Positions 1 through 10,009 of a stretch of 32,885 nucleotides of DNA are shown here, piece after piece; the stretch's first letter is position 1, and the number at the start of each line of letters is the position of its first letter. Location: NCBI GenBank assembly GCA_013286085.1, contig JABDGK010000014.1, positions 12,942 through 45,826 on the forward strand, written 5' to 3'. Origin of the DNA: Gammaproteobacteria bacterium (GTDB lineage: Bacteria; Pseudomonadota; Gammaproteobacteria; DSM-16500). The notes below the pieces were generated by a model that was not told where the DNA came from, did not search any database, and saw only the letters and a list, made by a program, of their open reading frames with translations. A program made the translations under genes and the position numbers.

Positions 1-2601
1 GGCGTGATTCTGGGTGGCACGGGTAGTGCAGGCGGCTTAGTCGGCACATTAGAAAATTCTGGCAGTATCGTCGATGCTTACAGCGCAGCTTATACGAGTG
101 GATCAGGCACAGTGGGCGGCCTCGTGGGCGCCAATAACAGTGGCGCTGTTACCAATGGCTATTGGGATACACAAGTTTCAGGACAAAGTTCTTCTGCTAG
201 TGGCACAGGACAAACCACCGCGCAATTACAAGCAAGTTTACCTACTGGATTCTCTAGTTCAACATGGGGACAAATTTCAGGTGTTTCGTATCCTTATCTG
301 TTAGCATTTTACTCTTCTGCTCCACGTGTGATTTCTGGTAGCAGTAATGCATCAGGAAATAGCACTGTCACATTAGCTGTGAATGGTACGAATGTTTCAT
401 CTAATGGTTTAACTCGTGGTACCACGCAAACAGGTGCAAACGGCTATTATTATTTCTTAGAACCCAATGCGGCAATTGCTAATAGTTCCGCTATGTTAAC
501 TTACCTAAGTGGTACAGGTGGTAATGCTATAACTACAGCACCAACTTCGGGTGGTAGTATCAGCAAGTTAGATCTCTTTTCAAATAGACTGCAACTAGGA
601 GGAAGCAATACGACTAGTATTTCTCCTACCACGTTAAGTGCTGCAAAAGGTGGGTTATCATCAGGAATTTTATTCTCACTCAGCGGCTCTAATCTTGCAT
701 TAAATAATAACGTCAGCTTAGTTTCATCTACAACAACGACGACAAATATGACTGGCGCACTCACAGCATCAGGAACAGGTACACTCACATTTAACGGGCC
801 TGTTGCAATCAATAATGCGGGTGCCGCAATTAATAGCGCAGGCAATCAAACTTACAATAATGCCGTTACACTCACATCAAATGGCTTATTCACCACGAAT
901 GGCACATTAACATTCGCTGGTGCAATTAATGGTGGCGCTAGCGATTTCACCTCAAATAGTAGTGTATTTGTGAATAGTGTTGGCTCATCGTTATTTGGTA
1001 ACAATAATGCCAATATAGGACAATTCAATATTTGGTCCGCCAATCCAACAAATGATACAGTGGGTGGATTAACTTATAATTTTAAACAATACAACGCAAC
1101 GTATGGTGTGAGCTCTGTTTTGGGAAGTGGTAATGGCTTATTCTATACTTACGCACCGACTTTCACACCTACATTAATCGGCACCGTCAGCAAAACATAT
1201 AATAGTAACAACACAGCAACATTAAACAGCACCAACTATGCTACAGCAGGCTTCAATGGTGATACTGTAACGTTAACGAATCCAGCAGGCACTTATAATA
1301 GTATTCATGTAGGCACAGGACTGAATGTTGCTGTTTCCGGCCTTTCCATCGCTAACGTAACAAACGGTAGCGCAACAGTTTATGGATATACACTCAGTAG
1401 CTCTTCGGCTAATGCTAATATCGGTGTCATTACTGCTGCACCACTCACCGTTAACTTAATAGGTACTACTAGCAAAGTATATGACACGACAACTTCTGCA
1501 ATATTAGCTGCAAATAATTATTCATTATCTGGTGTTATCGGCTCTGATATTGTTAATTTAAATAAGCCAACATCAGGTACTTATGACACAAAGAATGTAG
1601 GGACGGGTAAAACCACCTCTGTCTCAGGACTTTCAATCTCTGGGGCCAACTCAAGTGATTATGCATTAAGTTCAACAGCTGTTAACGGCGCTATTGGTAT
1701 CATCACACCGGCAACCGTTACCACAAACTTAATAGGCAGTGTCAGTAAAGTATATGATACCACTACAGCAGCAACGTTAGCTCCAAATAATTATTCGCTC
1801 ACCGGTATCTTAGGTAATGATATCGTTAACTTAAATAATCCAACTGCAGGCATCTATAATTCAAATAATTCGGGTACGAGTAAAACTGTGTCTGTAACTG
1901 GATTAACAATTAGCGGCGCGAATGCAAGTAACTATCAGCTAACTTCAGCAGTCATCAGCGCACCCATCGGCATCATTCTAGCACCCACAATGGTTGATAT
2001 TCCAATCAGTCAAGCTACATCAGTCATGCCGATGATTACATCACAAACGACTACAGCGAACGTAAACACAAATTCAATCGTTATTAATAATCTATCGCTG
2101 AATAATGCATCCATTAACAATCTGAATAATCTTGTTGTGAATACGAATCCTGTTTCAATAAATGTTCCAATATCCTCTCTTTCTATCAATAATCAGGGCG
2201 TCATTAATTTAAATTACGCATCCACTCCATTAATCATTCCTGTCGGAACTTCTTCATCCATGACTGCTAGTTTGAATAATCGGTTTGACAATATGCCTAC
2301 TACTAACACGACAGCTAGAGCTGAAGTAAATAATGCCCCACAAACAAGTAACACATTACCCCCTATCACTATGAGTCAAGACTCATCCCATTTTAATGCG
2401 GGCCAAAACTCCTTAATGATTATCGAAACACCTACAAAGGCAGCAAATATTGGCTTGACAATTCATAATGAAAATAATAAGTATTTACCATCAGATCAGC
2501 AAGGCAATGCATTTAATCTTGTTTTTCCTAAAGCTCAAAGAACAATAATACTTCCACATACTACATTCAGCATGCTATCTCTCAGCTCACTAAAAATATG
2601 A
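1..2601 (+). CDS. Filamentous-haemagglutinin-like adhesin with GLUG and YDG repeats (5' truncated by window)
   Basis: The reading frame is open from base 1 (Gly codon before the first possible start), so the gene begins upstream and only its last ~866 codons are seen. Residues ~8-50 carry GLUG-type motifs (GGLVG repeated, then NGYWDTQ). A long Ser/Thr/Asn/Gly-rich beta-repeat region follows. Three tandem ~90-residue units, each opening LIG-x-x-SK-x-Y and ending near IG-x-I, match the YDG/MBG-type repeats of secreted bacterial adhesins. The last ~200 residues are Asn/Ser-rich low complexity. I see no C-terminal autotransporter beta-barrel, LPXTG motif or membrane anchor. This fits a secreted exoprotein of the two-partner (TpsA-like) kind, but no TpsB partner lies in the window. 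A surface or secreted adhesin role is inferred from the repeat families. The stop is 12 bp from a convergent small ORF. Confidence 0.8.
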   Translation, partial: GVILGGTGSAGGLVGTLENSGSIVDAYSAAYTSGSGTVGGLVGANNSGAVTNGYWDTQVSGQSSSASGTGQTTAQLQASLPTGFSSSTWGQISGVSYPYLLAFYSSAPRVISGSSNASGNSTVTLAVNGTNVSSNGLTRGTTQTGANGYYYFLEPNAAIANSSAMLTYLSGTGGNAITTAPTSGGSISKLDLFSNRLQLGGSNTTSISPTTLSAAKGGLSSGILFSLSGSNLALNNNVSLVSSTTTTTNMTGALTASGTGTLTFNGPVAINNAGAAINSAGNQTYNNAVTLTSNGLFTTNGTLTFAGAINGGASDFTSNSSVFVNSVGSSLFGNNNANIGQFNIWSANPTNDTVGGLTYNFKQYNATYGVSSVLGSGNGLFYTYAPTFTPTLIGTVSKTYNSNNTATLNSTNYATAGFNGDTVTLTNPAGTYNSIHVGTGLNVAVSGLSIANVTNGSATVYGYTLSSSSANANIGVITAAPLTVNLIGTTSKVYDTTTSAILAANNYSLSGVIGSDIVNLNKPTSGTYDTKNVGTGKTTSVSGLSISGANSSDYALSSTAVNGAIGIITPATVTTNLIGSVSKVYDTTTAATLAPNNYSLTGILGNDIVNLNNPTAGIYNSNNSGTSKTVSVTGLTISGANASNYQLTSAVISAPIGIILAPTMVDIPISQATSVMPMITSQTTTANVNTNSIVINNLSLNNASINNLNNLVVNTNPVSINVPISSLSINNQGVINLNYASTPLIIPVGTSSSMTASLNNRFDNMPTTNTTARAEVNNAPQTSNTLPPITMSQDSSHFNAGQNSLMIIETPTKAANIGLTIHNENNKYLPSDQQGNAFNLVFPKAQRTIILPHTTFSMLSLSSLKI
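1174..1977 (+). repeat. Three tandem YDG/MBG-like coding repeats within the adhesin
   Basis: Units start near 1174, 1450 and 1726, giving a period of about 276 bp. Each encodes an LIG-x-x-SK-x-Y opening, a middle DxVxLxxPxxGxY block and a VxGLxI block. Units 2 and 3 are the most alike at protein and DNA level (both contain SKVYDTTT), which points to a recent internal duplication. Confidence 0.75.
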
Positions 2602-2613
2602 TGAATTATCTGT

Positions 2614-2817
2614 TTAACGCTTACATTCAACAGTGACTGTTCCTGCAGCAGCGGCATCGAGATCTTCTGGATTCTTTTTTAGTAGCTTTTCAACTTTTTT
2701 GATGTTGCCATCACGTGCCGCATTTTCTATTGTTAAGTGAGGACCCCATTGAACACCAATCAACAATGCTGTCAATTCATCGTGATCAACATAAAGCTTC
2801 CATTCTGCAATTTCCAT
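2614..2817 (-). CDS. Small ankyrin-like protein or remnant (67 aa)
   Basis: This is a short ORF whose middle (AARDGNIKKVEKLLKKNP, residues ~33-50) has the helix-turn-helix pattern of a single ankyrin repeat. No second repeat follows and the protein ends soon after in VTVECKR. An in-frame stop lies four codons upstream of the ATG and the only Shine-Dalgarno-like GGAG is ~16 nt away, so initiation looks poor. It sits 51 bp downstream of the 594-aa membrane protein on the same strand and converges on the adhesin. It may be a decayed end of a longer ankyrin gene or a small real protein; I cannot decide. Confidence 0.4.
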   Translation of the reverse strand: MEIAEWKLYVDHDELTALLIGVQWGPHLTIENAARDGNIKKVEKLLKKNPEDLDAAAAGTVTVECKR

Positions 2818-2868
2818 GCCAAATTTGCATTAGCTCCGCTTCTAAGGCCTCATTGAATTAAATTAGAT

Positions 2869-4653
2869 TTACGGCTTAGATACTGCAATAACAGACATTT
2901 CTATCTCAACAGACTGCCGGTCTTTCATCGCTGCTTTTTTACGATGAAAAAACCCACCGTTACAAAATGAAAAACCGCCTTCTTTCGAAAGGAAAAGTGA
3001 CTTCACTGTTTTATCGACACGCTTTTCATTAAATTTAATCACATTTAATGCGCGCTCAAGTGCTAAGATTGCGATCAGTGATGTCGCAGCAGGTGTGTTG
3101 CTTGGCAACTGCGAACCAGTTCCAATCGTTGACATCGCCGACGAAAATGCAGCGTCCACATTCAATAATTTCCCAAGAAATCCAACCAGCATTTCTGCCG
3201 TAGTTTGCTGACGAACACCTTCAGCTTTGTTTTTTTCAACCTCAACTGTATCAATCATACCGCGAATCAATTTATACATGACACGATTTGCTTCCGCTTT
3301 ATAAAGACCGCCGCCCAGCACACTAGCAGAAACAAACGCGATCGCAATCGGCAATGCAATTGAACCGACTGAACACAGCAATCCAAGTTGATAGCCCATA
3401 TAACCTGACACAACACTACGATAAACAACGGGAATCAACATCATCGGCTCTTGTCGAAATAAAAATAATCTACCCTGCTCTTTAATAATAGCTACACAAT
3501 AAGACTCCATCTCTTTTTTATCAGGCAACAACGACTCTACTTTGAGCTGATCTTCAAGGTAATGTTTATATGTTTTAGGACAGATTGCCGCGAAGCTATG
3601 CACAGCCACAACACCTGCCACAACCGATGCGGGAAGCCATCCTCCCAACGCAGTCGCTGAAGCAAGCGCTAAAAAATAATAGTAAGGATAAACACGCAAG
3701 CCAACTGCACTGATATTTTGAATGATAATTTGTGCCGGTATCGCAATATCACCTTGTAATATTTTTTGATATAACCAAGGCTGTTCCGGATTGGGTTGCC
3801 AAAAATCCAGGCCTTTGAAATATTCCTCATCCATATAAGGCCCGAAATAACGCTTGCCATATCGCAAGATTCCAGCAACCACTAACCAATTGAGCGGTGT
3901 TGGCAAGGCAAGAATCTTACTAGCGATACCGATAACTTCCGTCATCACCCCGGTTAAATCCGTTGTATACAAAATGAATTGATGAAAAAGCGTTTTAACC
4001 AACTCAATACATGCTTGCCCCGGTGACTTGCGAACAAACTCTATTTCTTTTTGTAACCGTTTTTGTATCGATGGATTTAATGCATACTCAAGCGTCGCTT
4101 TTATCGCTTCTTTATAAGCAGAAAATACCACCATATACATACCGGTATCTAAAATGGCTGTTGATGCGCCGATACCATAAGCCACATTGCTAGGCACTAC
4201 AGCACCCGGACTCAGTGTTTGGATGAATTGAACAATACCTTCATTACTGGTATTAATTTGAAAAACGACAAAAAGCAAATTGGTTGCGTTAGCTAAACAG
4301 AAATCTATTCGATACCACCACAATAACTGCGGGTAACTTGCGACATGGTTATCAAGCTCGAGCAGTGATTTATCTGAGTATAATTTTTTAAGCTCTGCCA
4401 GCTCTTCGTCATCAAAAACTTGTAAATATTGGCATGCTTCTTTATGTGAAATATCACTCCAATCATCTTCTGGTTTTTGTGCAACTACGGGAGGAATATT
4501 ATCTGCATTAACTTCCGATTGAACATCAATCCAATCCTCTGGCTCATCGGGCTTCTGCTCAGCTATTTGGAGAGCATCATCAGCCTGGTTGGGATTGGCT
4601 TGTGCTGGTTTCACAACAATTGTTTTGATTGCTTGCGATCCGCCTGAAAGCAT
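2869..4653 (-). CDS. Unknown polytopic membrane protein with acidic N-terminal tail (594 aa)
   Basis: I do not recognise a family. Residues 1-~75 are hydrophilic, acidic and Pro/Gln-rich, with two acidic-Trp motifs (EDWIDV at 39-44 and DDWSDI at 63-68). A short helical stretch follows (~80-105), then repeated hydrophobic segments around 120-133, 155-180, 220-262, 305-352, 405-450 and 522-538, separated by charged loops. The C-terminus is basic (HRKKAAMKDR) and then short. There is no signal peptide. The ATG has a GGTGATAGG ribosome site and lies 13 bp after the yhdP stop, so it could be read through from the mreB-yhdP operon. The layout (disordered tail, many weak hydrophobic helices, no enzyme motifs) resembles that of secreted effectors of intracellular bacteria. 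That role is inference. Confidence 0.7.
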   Translation of the reverse strand: MLSGGSQAIKTIVVKPAQANPNQADDALQIAEQKPDEPEDWIDVQSEVNADNIPPVVAQKPEDDWSDISHKEACQYLQVFDDEELAELKKLYSDKSLLELDNHVASYPQLLWWYRIDFCLANATNLLFVVFQINTSNEGIVQFIQTLSPGAVVPSNVAYGIGASTAILDTGMYMVVFSAYKEAIKATLEYALNPSIQKRLQKEIEFVRKSPGQACIELVKTLFHQFILYTTDLTGVMTEVIGIASKILALPTPLNWLVVAGILRYGKRYFGPYMDEEYFKGLDFWQPNPEQPWLYQKILQGDIAIPAQIIIQNISAVGLRVYPYYYFLALASATALGGWLPASVVAGVVAVHSFAAICPKTYKHYLEDQLKVESLLPDKKEMESYCVAIIKEQGRLFLFRQEPMMLIPVVYRSVVSGYMGYQLGLLCSVGSIALPIAIAFVSASVLGGGLYKAEANRVMYKLIRGMIDTVEVEKNKAEGVRQQTTAEMLVGFLGKLLNVDAAFSSAMSTIGTGSQLPSNTPAATSLIAILALERALNVIKFNEKRVDKTVKSLFLSKEGGFSFCNGGFFHRKKAAMKDRQSVEIEMSVIAVSKP

Positions 4654-4666
4654 AACCTATCACCAC

Positions 4667-7600
4667 TTATTGACTTGTTGCATCAAGCTTAGTCCAGACC
4701 GGATTATCCCATGGACCCGTAATGTGATATTCATAATTAGAACTCTTGGCAACTGCGTGTGACACGACTCGATCAACCAACCATGTGGCTACACCAACAA
4801 TCGGACCGCCAGCAATGGCTGCCACCACTGGCAAACTACCCGTGACATGCGGCGTCACGCCCAATTGCATATCAAAATCTTTTGCTACCAACCCAATACG
4901 GCCTTTCAATTGCAACCCTGCAATAGGACCTTCAAAATGCATTTTATCCACAAATGCGTTACCATCTTTAAAATTAAACTCACCCATCATTGTATCAAAA
5001 CTATAGCCTTGCCCAAAATCACTGAAGTCTAGACTCAATCGACGAGGAATATTACTTAAGCTTAATAAGTTTAGTAAACGACCTAATCCCATTTTTGAAT
5101 TCGTAGACTCACTTAAATTAACAATGCGCCCCTCACCTAGTCGTAACGATATATTCCCAGATAAAGAAGTCATGGATGGTTGATAAGGCGTATTTTGCCA
5201 ACTCAAATCAAATTTCATATCACCCGTACTACCAACCAAGCTAGAAGAGTTAAAGCCCCATTGTGTTAGCACTGCACCAATATTTGGCGCATTCAACTCA
5301 CCCTGTAGACGACTATAATCTTTATTTTTTTCTTGGGTCCATTCACCCGATGCATGCAATTTTAATGTAGACTCATCAATACGTAATTGCTTAATCACTA
5401 ACCCCGCTCGACTGGGGACAATATCCAAATAGACATGCCCAAACTGTATATCATGATAACTTATATCATCCACTTCTACTGACATCGCTGGCACTGTGCG
5501 TGGATCAATTGTTTTATGCATATCACTCAGCGATGATGGAATTTTGATACGTTGAAAATGCCCTTGAATAGGCGCTTCATTTAATTTAAATGGCAGCGTA
5601 ACGTCACCACTTAACTCAGCACTATTTATGTTAATGAGCCAATTAGAATTGGCCGGCGTTAGTTTTACATGTGCTTGATGCAAGTGTGTATTCAGAACAT
5701 CAATGATATCTGCCCGCAAATCAAGACCGCGCAGCAGTTTGAAATCCAACTTCTCATTGGATATGTGCTCACCACGCAATGAAGAAAAATAGTCTTGCCA
5801 TTCTTGCACATTGATAGAAGCTAAATCCCCTGTTATCAATATGCCTGGCTCCGTTTGAAACGAAGCATTTGCACTTCCTAAATGTAACTCACCACCGACG
5901 AATTGAAATCCCTGTGGCGATTTTTTTAAGGTCAATGCAGCACTCAATAATTTATTGTAATCGATTTTTGTCTTCAGCAGCTTACTGTCATTCAAATCAA
6001 TCGTAACTTGCAAATCTTTTTTATCAATGGCTAATTTACCATATGGCAACGGCGCCTTTAGCTCAACACCTGCTAAATCCGTACTTACAATCAAATGATC
6101 AGCATGTTGCTCTGTCGCTGCATGTGAAGATAAAAATACTTGCAGTTGGTATGGCGTACGACCTGTAGCAATATTATCTAATTTTAACCCTAGCCAATTT
6201 TGTAATGACGCGATACTAATAGCACTGGATAAATCTGCACGCAGCTGTCCAGCCACACCTTTCTCATGCAGCGTCGTCATTTGCAACGCAATAGGCTCCC
6301 CAAATGTCTCACCCGTGATGTTCTTTGCATTAATACTATCTTCGGTAAAATTAAATCCGCCATTTAATTTATCGAGCTGTAAACGCCAATCCGGCATAGT
6401 CAAGGTGGCATTAGTTAAAACAACATCACCATTCACACGCGTATTATCTGGCTTCTTCAAGGGAACTGTTAACGCTAATTTTAACTGCATAGGGCCAATC
6501 AGCTTCAGCGCTGATAAGTCTTTACCAATCGTTTTTTGTAGTGGACTTTGCTGAATAAAACGCAAGCCACTGGCCGCATCACCTTGCAAAAGCCCATCCA
6601 CATTTAAAATTTGCGGTGCACTATTACCTAAATAAGGAATCACTGCATGCACCTGATTAATTGGCACATCCAAGATTTGTCCTTTATTCACATCGACTGT
6701 CATCGCACTACCAGCAAATGTTAACATGCCATTTAAATGCTGCAGATGCGGCCAACCTGGACCATAATTTAACTCGACATCTTTTACGGAAGTACTTATT
6801 AAAAATTTACCTGTTGCTGGCAGGGTATCAAATGGAAAATCTTTCATATTACCTTGGATGATAATCTTACCCTCTTCCGCCTGACCACTGAGGAAGGCGC
6901 TGCGCAACCACTTTGTTAAATCCGGATCAAATATTTTAACAGGCAAGTAATGCGATACATTCACCACATGCGCGATAGTAAAATGAGAAGTAAAATCGAG
7001 TGTCGGTTGATTATCATGTGGCACAGTGGCTGTTATCGTTGAATCAAAAACAAGATCTGCATTATCAGCATGGAAATTTCTTACGTTTACTAACCAATTA
7101 CCGGCAGAATCTCGAGAAATTCTTGCTGCCGCTGTCAAATTATCAAATTCAATGGGTTGCGCAAACAGCTGGTTAATGAGTAGCGATATTTTTTTGCTGT
7201 CGACATCCACATTTACTTGGCTACCATCCCATGACAAACTGCCACTTAAATTATTAACACCCGGGAAGTTCTGCCACGCGTTAATTGCAAAACGGGCAAG
7301 CTTGCCAGAAATAATCATATGCTGAATATCTGTCAAATCAGCTGGAAGATTCGCTTGTAAAGTAGTGATATCGCCCTGTGGATTTAATGCAATGAGTGTT
7401 TGGCGTTGTTGCTCAGATAACAAATTACTACCCAATATAAAGCGCGCCGTATCTACCATATCAAGATAATTAAATTGAACGTGGTTAATAGACAAGCCAC
7501 CTTGCACATCTTCTGATGCCGTAACAGCAAAACTCGTTGTTGGCCATAAATGCCCAGGCAAATCAATTAAAATCTGCTCGCCAACAAAAAATTGCGATTT

Positions 7601-8536
7601 ATCTTCTCGTCGCCAACCCACGACACCACTCATCCGATTAACTTCTTCAATACGATTTTGGGCAATAGAATATAGCTCTAAGCCATATACATTAAATTCA
7701 CTTTGAACTTTCTGAATGCGATTATTTTCCCAACGTACCCATACTTTGGTACTAGCAATTCCTTGCGTAATTTTATAGCCACCCCACGTTTGCTTGCTTA
7801 ACCATTGTGGCAATGACAGCCCTTCAAAATACAAATAGACATGCGCTTTTGCTTCAAGCAATTTTCTGACATCACCATCCCAACCCAAATGAATATCGAC
7901 TTTTGTTGGCATGTCTTGATTTAACACCGCTTGCCCATCTAACACATGATGGGTAACAGTATTGCGTAATGCTAATCTTTTTAACGTAATGGATTGCTGA
8001 ATATGCTGAGATAAATAACGCAAATGAATATCTTCTAACGCCAATTGTGGTTGTGAAAAAATCCACGCAATAATGGTGTCTGCTTTGACTGACTCACCGG
8101 TCAATGTATCTTTAAGATTAACTTTCGTTAAGTCGCCAATTTGATACTGATCCGCGGTTTCTTGGTTAATATCCAGATCAACACCAGCCACGACCATACT
8201 TTCAATAAAAACTGTTCGCGACCACACACTACGCCAGATACTAAAATCAATATCCATGTGTTGAATAGATATTTTTGGTTTTTCTGTTGTAGGATCCAGA
8301 ATGGTCACATTCGACAATGAAATTTCAGGTGCATAGCCTCGCCACGCCACTTTCACATCATGAATCAGCACTGGCATTTGCAAAAACTCACTCGCGATTT
8401 TTTCAAAATCGGCGCGATGTGCATTTAAAGCCGGTGTTAAAAAGCGGGCAATACTCACCAACAAGGCCACCAAGATAATGATTGCGGCCATCATATACCA
8501 TAGCTTATTGAGAATATTTTCAAACGTTTTTTTCAC
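4667..8536 (-). CDS. yhdP: YhdP family AsmA-like envelope lipid-transport protein
   Basis: This large (1289 aa) inner-membrane-anchored periplasmic protein matches the YhdP/TIGR02099 family, which is ~1270 aa in E. coli. One N-terminal transmembrane helix (residues ~13-33) is followed by a very long beta-rich domain typical of bridge-like AsmA proteins. The C-terminal AsmA-like part ends with a hydrophobic Gly/Ala/Val stretch near residue 1245. In E. coli, YhdP works with TamB and YdbH in moving phospholipid from the inner to the outer membrane. The start codon is GTG, with AAGGGA seven bases upstream inside the end of rng, and only 3 bp separate the two genes, so translation is probably coupled. 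Placement directly after rng is conserved in gammaproteobacteria. No damage is seen. Confidence 0.9.
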   Translation of the reverse strand: MKKTFENILNKLWYMMAAIIILVALLVSIARFLTPALNAHRADFEKIASEFLQMPVLIHDVKVAWRGYAPEISLSNVTILDPTTEKPKISIQHMDIDFSIWRSVWSRTVFIESMVVAGVDLDINQETADQYQIGDLTKVNLKDTLTGESVKADTIIAWIFSQPQLALEDIHLRYLSQHIQQSITLKRLALRNTVTHHVLDGQAVLNQDMPTKVDIHLGWDGDVRKLLEAKAHVYLYFEGLSLPQWLSKQTWGGYKITQGIASTKVWVRWENNRIQKVQSEFNVYGLELYSIAQNRIEEVNRMSGVVGWRREDKSQFFVGEQILIDLPGHLWPTTSFAVTASEDVQGGLSINHVQFNYLDMVDTARFILGSNLLSEQQRQTLIALNPQGDITTLQANLPADLTDIQHMIISGKLARFAINAWQNFPGVNNLSGSLSWDGSQVNVDVDSKKISLLINQLFAQPIEFDNLTAAARISRDSAGNWLVNVRNFHADNADLVFDSTITATVPHDNQPTLDFTSHFTIAHVVNVSHYLPVKIFDPDLTKWLRSAFLSGQAEEGKIIIQGNMKDFPFDTLPATGKFLISTSVKDVELNYGPGWPHLQHLNGMLTFAGSAMTVDVNKGQILDVPINQVHAVIPYLGNSAPQILNVDGLLQGDAASGLRFIQQSPLQKTIGKDLSALKLIGPMQLKLALTVPLKKPDNTRVNGDVVLTNATLTMPDWRLQLDKLNGGFNFTEDSINAKNITGETFGEPIALQMTTLHEKGVAGQLRADLSSAISIASLQNWLGLKLDNIATGRTPYQLQVFLSSHAATEQHADHLIVSTDLAGVELKAPLPYGKLAIDKKDLQVTIDLNDSKLLKTKIDYNKLLSAALTLKKSPQGFQFVGGELHLGSANASFQTEPGILITGDLASINVQEWQDYFSSLRGEHISNEKLDFKLLRGLDLRADIIDVLNTHLHQAHVKLTPANSNWLININSAELSGDVTLPFKLNEAPIQGHFQRIKIPSSLSDMHKTIDPRTVPAMSVEVDDISYHDIQFGHVYLDIVPSRAGLVIKQLRIDESTLKLHASGEWTQEKNKDYSRLQGELNAPNIGAVLTQWGFNSSSLVGSTGDMKFDLSWQNTPYQPSMTSLSGNISLRLGEGRIVNLSESTNSKMGLGRLLNLLSLSNIPRRLSLDFSDFGQGYSFDTMMGEFNFKDGNAFVDKMHFEGPIAGLQLKGRIGLVAKDFDMQLGVTPHVTGSLPVVAAIAGGPIVGVATWLVDRVVSHAVAKSSNYEYHITGPWDNPVWTKLDATSQ

Positions 8537-8539
8537 ATG

Positions 8540-10009
8540 CTATTCCCTTTCTAACAATGGCAAAATATCATATTGCTCTTGCGTATATGAAGTATCTGGA
8601 CGTAACTTAATCGATTTACCTATCTGTACTTCGATATTCGCTAACGCTGCCGATTCATCATTTAATAACTCATCAGCAATGCGCGTAGATGTCACAATGA
8701 GAAATCCCGACCAAGCATAACTCTGCGCCATACGCATGACTTCGCGAAAAATTTCATAGCAAACTGTTTTGAATGATTTCACTGAGCCACGCTTATGGCA
8801 CAATGGACATTGCACACACAAAATATGCTCCAAGCTTTCCCGTGTACGCTTACGCGTCATTTGCACCAATCCAAGACTAGACAGCTCACTAATTTGTGAC
8901 TTCACATGGTCTTTCGCTAATGCCTGTGCCAATGCCTGCACCAGAAATTCTTTATTCAGCGGATCCATCATATCAATAAAATCGATAATAATAATGCCGC
9001 CTAAATTACGTAATCGCACTTGTCGAGCAATGACATCCACTGCTTCTAAATTGGTTTTAAAAATTGTCTGTTCAACATTGCCATGCCCAAGATACGAGCC
9101 CGTATTCACATCAATCGTTGTCATCGCCTCTGTTTGATCAAATACAACATGGCCACCTGACTTCAAGTCTACTTTGCGCTCCAGCGCTTTTTGTAATTCG
9201 ACTTCTATGGCGTAATTATCAAAAATCGGCTTTTTATCCTGATACAATTCAACGCGATCGCGCAAGGCTGGAACATACCGCTCTGCAAATGCCTGCATAT
9301 TGTTAACAACATCGATGTTATCGACGCGAATCTTTTCTACCTCATAACCCACCATATCGCGCATGATGCGTAATACGATGGGGATTTCTTCATAAATTAA
9401 TTCAGTTGCATGCACCCGACGACTGCGTGCATCGATCTCTAGCCAACAGGCATCCAAACATGCTTTATCTTTGTCAAGCTCCGCTCGCGTAACACCTGCA
9501 CTCATCGTCCGAAAAATATAACCACCAAAATCATTCGCTGTGATCATATTTAATAAGCGTTCGCGCTCCGCGTCATCGGTAATTTTTTGAGAGGCAGAAA
9601 TTTGAAACACGCCAGGAGTAAAAACAAGATAGCGCGAAGGAATAGTAAATTGCGTGGTCAAGCGCGCGCCTTTCGAACCCAGAGGATCTTTATAAACCTG
9701 CACAAGAATTTCTTGGCCTACGGAAAGCAAATCACGAATATCAAGGTGTGCAAATTCATTGATATCGCTTTTAACTTTACCGTGTCCGCCCATATCAGAA
9801 ATATGCAGAAATGCCGCCCTATCCAAACCAATATCAATAAATGCGGCTTGAATACCCGGCAATAATCGACTGACGCGGCCTTTGTAAATATTTCCTAGCA
9901 AACCTTGATGCGTACTACGCTCAATATGAATTTCTTGAAGTAGTCCAGCCTCTAATAGCGCAATACGAACTTCTTGTGGCGTAACGTTAACTAAAATTTC
10001 TTGTGACAT
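8540..10009 (-). CDS. rng: Ribonuclease G
   Basis: At 489 aa this has the length of E. coli RNase G. The N-terminal S1 RNA-binding domain lies at ~35-125 (LGNIYKGRVSRLLPGIQAAFIDIG). The DNase I-like catalytic centre has Asp300 (TTIDVNTG) and Asp343 (IIIIDFIDM), equivalent to RNase E D303 and D346. The zinc-link region has C401-PL-C404. The protein lacks the long C-terminal degradosome scaffold of RNase E. In the cytoplasm it cuts AU-rich single-stranded RNA, matures the 5' end of 16S rRNA and degrades some mRNAs. It lies 57 bp after mreD and 3 bp before yhdP. The maf gene often found between mreD and rng in gammaproteobacteria is absent here. Confidence 0.96.
   Translation of the reverse strand: MSQEILVNVTPQEVRIALLEAGLLQEIHIERSTHQGLLGNIYKGRVSRLLPGIQAAFIDIGLDRAAFLHISDMGGHGKVKSDINEFAHLDIRDLLSVGQEILVQVYKDPLGSKGARLTTQFTIPSRYLVFTPGVFQISASQKITDDAERERLLNMITANDFGGYIFRTMSAGVTRAELDKDKACLDACWLEIDARSRRVHATELIYEEIPIVLRIMRDMVGYEVEKIRVDNIDVVNNMQAFAERYVPALRDRVELYQDKKPIFDNYAIEVELQKALERKVDLKSGGHVVFDQTEAMTTIDVNTGSYLGHGNVEQTIFKTNLEAVDVIARQVRLRNLGGIIIIDFIDMMDPLNKEFLVQALAQALAKDHVKSQISELSSLGLVQMTRKRTRESLEHILCVQCPLCHKRGSVKSFKTVCYEIFREVMRMAQSYAWSGFLIVTSTRIADELLNDESAALANIEVQIGKSIKLRPDTSYTQEQYDILPLLERE

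Noticed and set aside
501-1043. Minus-strand ORFs opposite the adhesin
   Set aside because: They are shadows of a repetitive Ser/Thr/Asn-rich coding strand, with hydrophobic low-complexity products and no ribosome sites.
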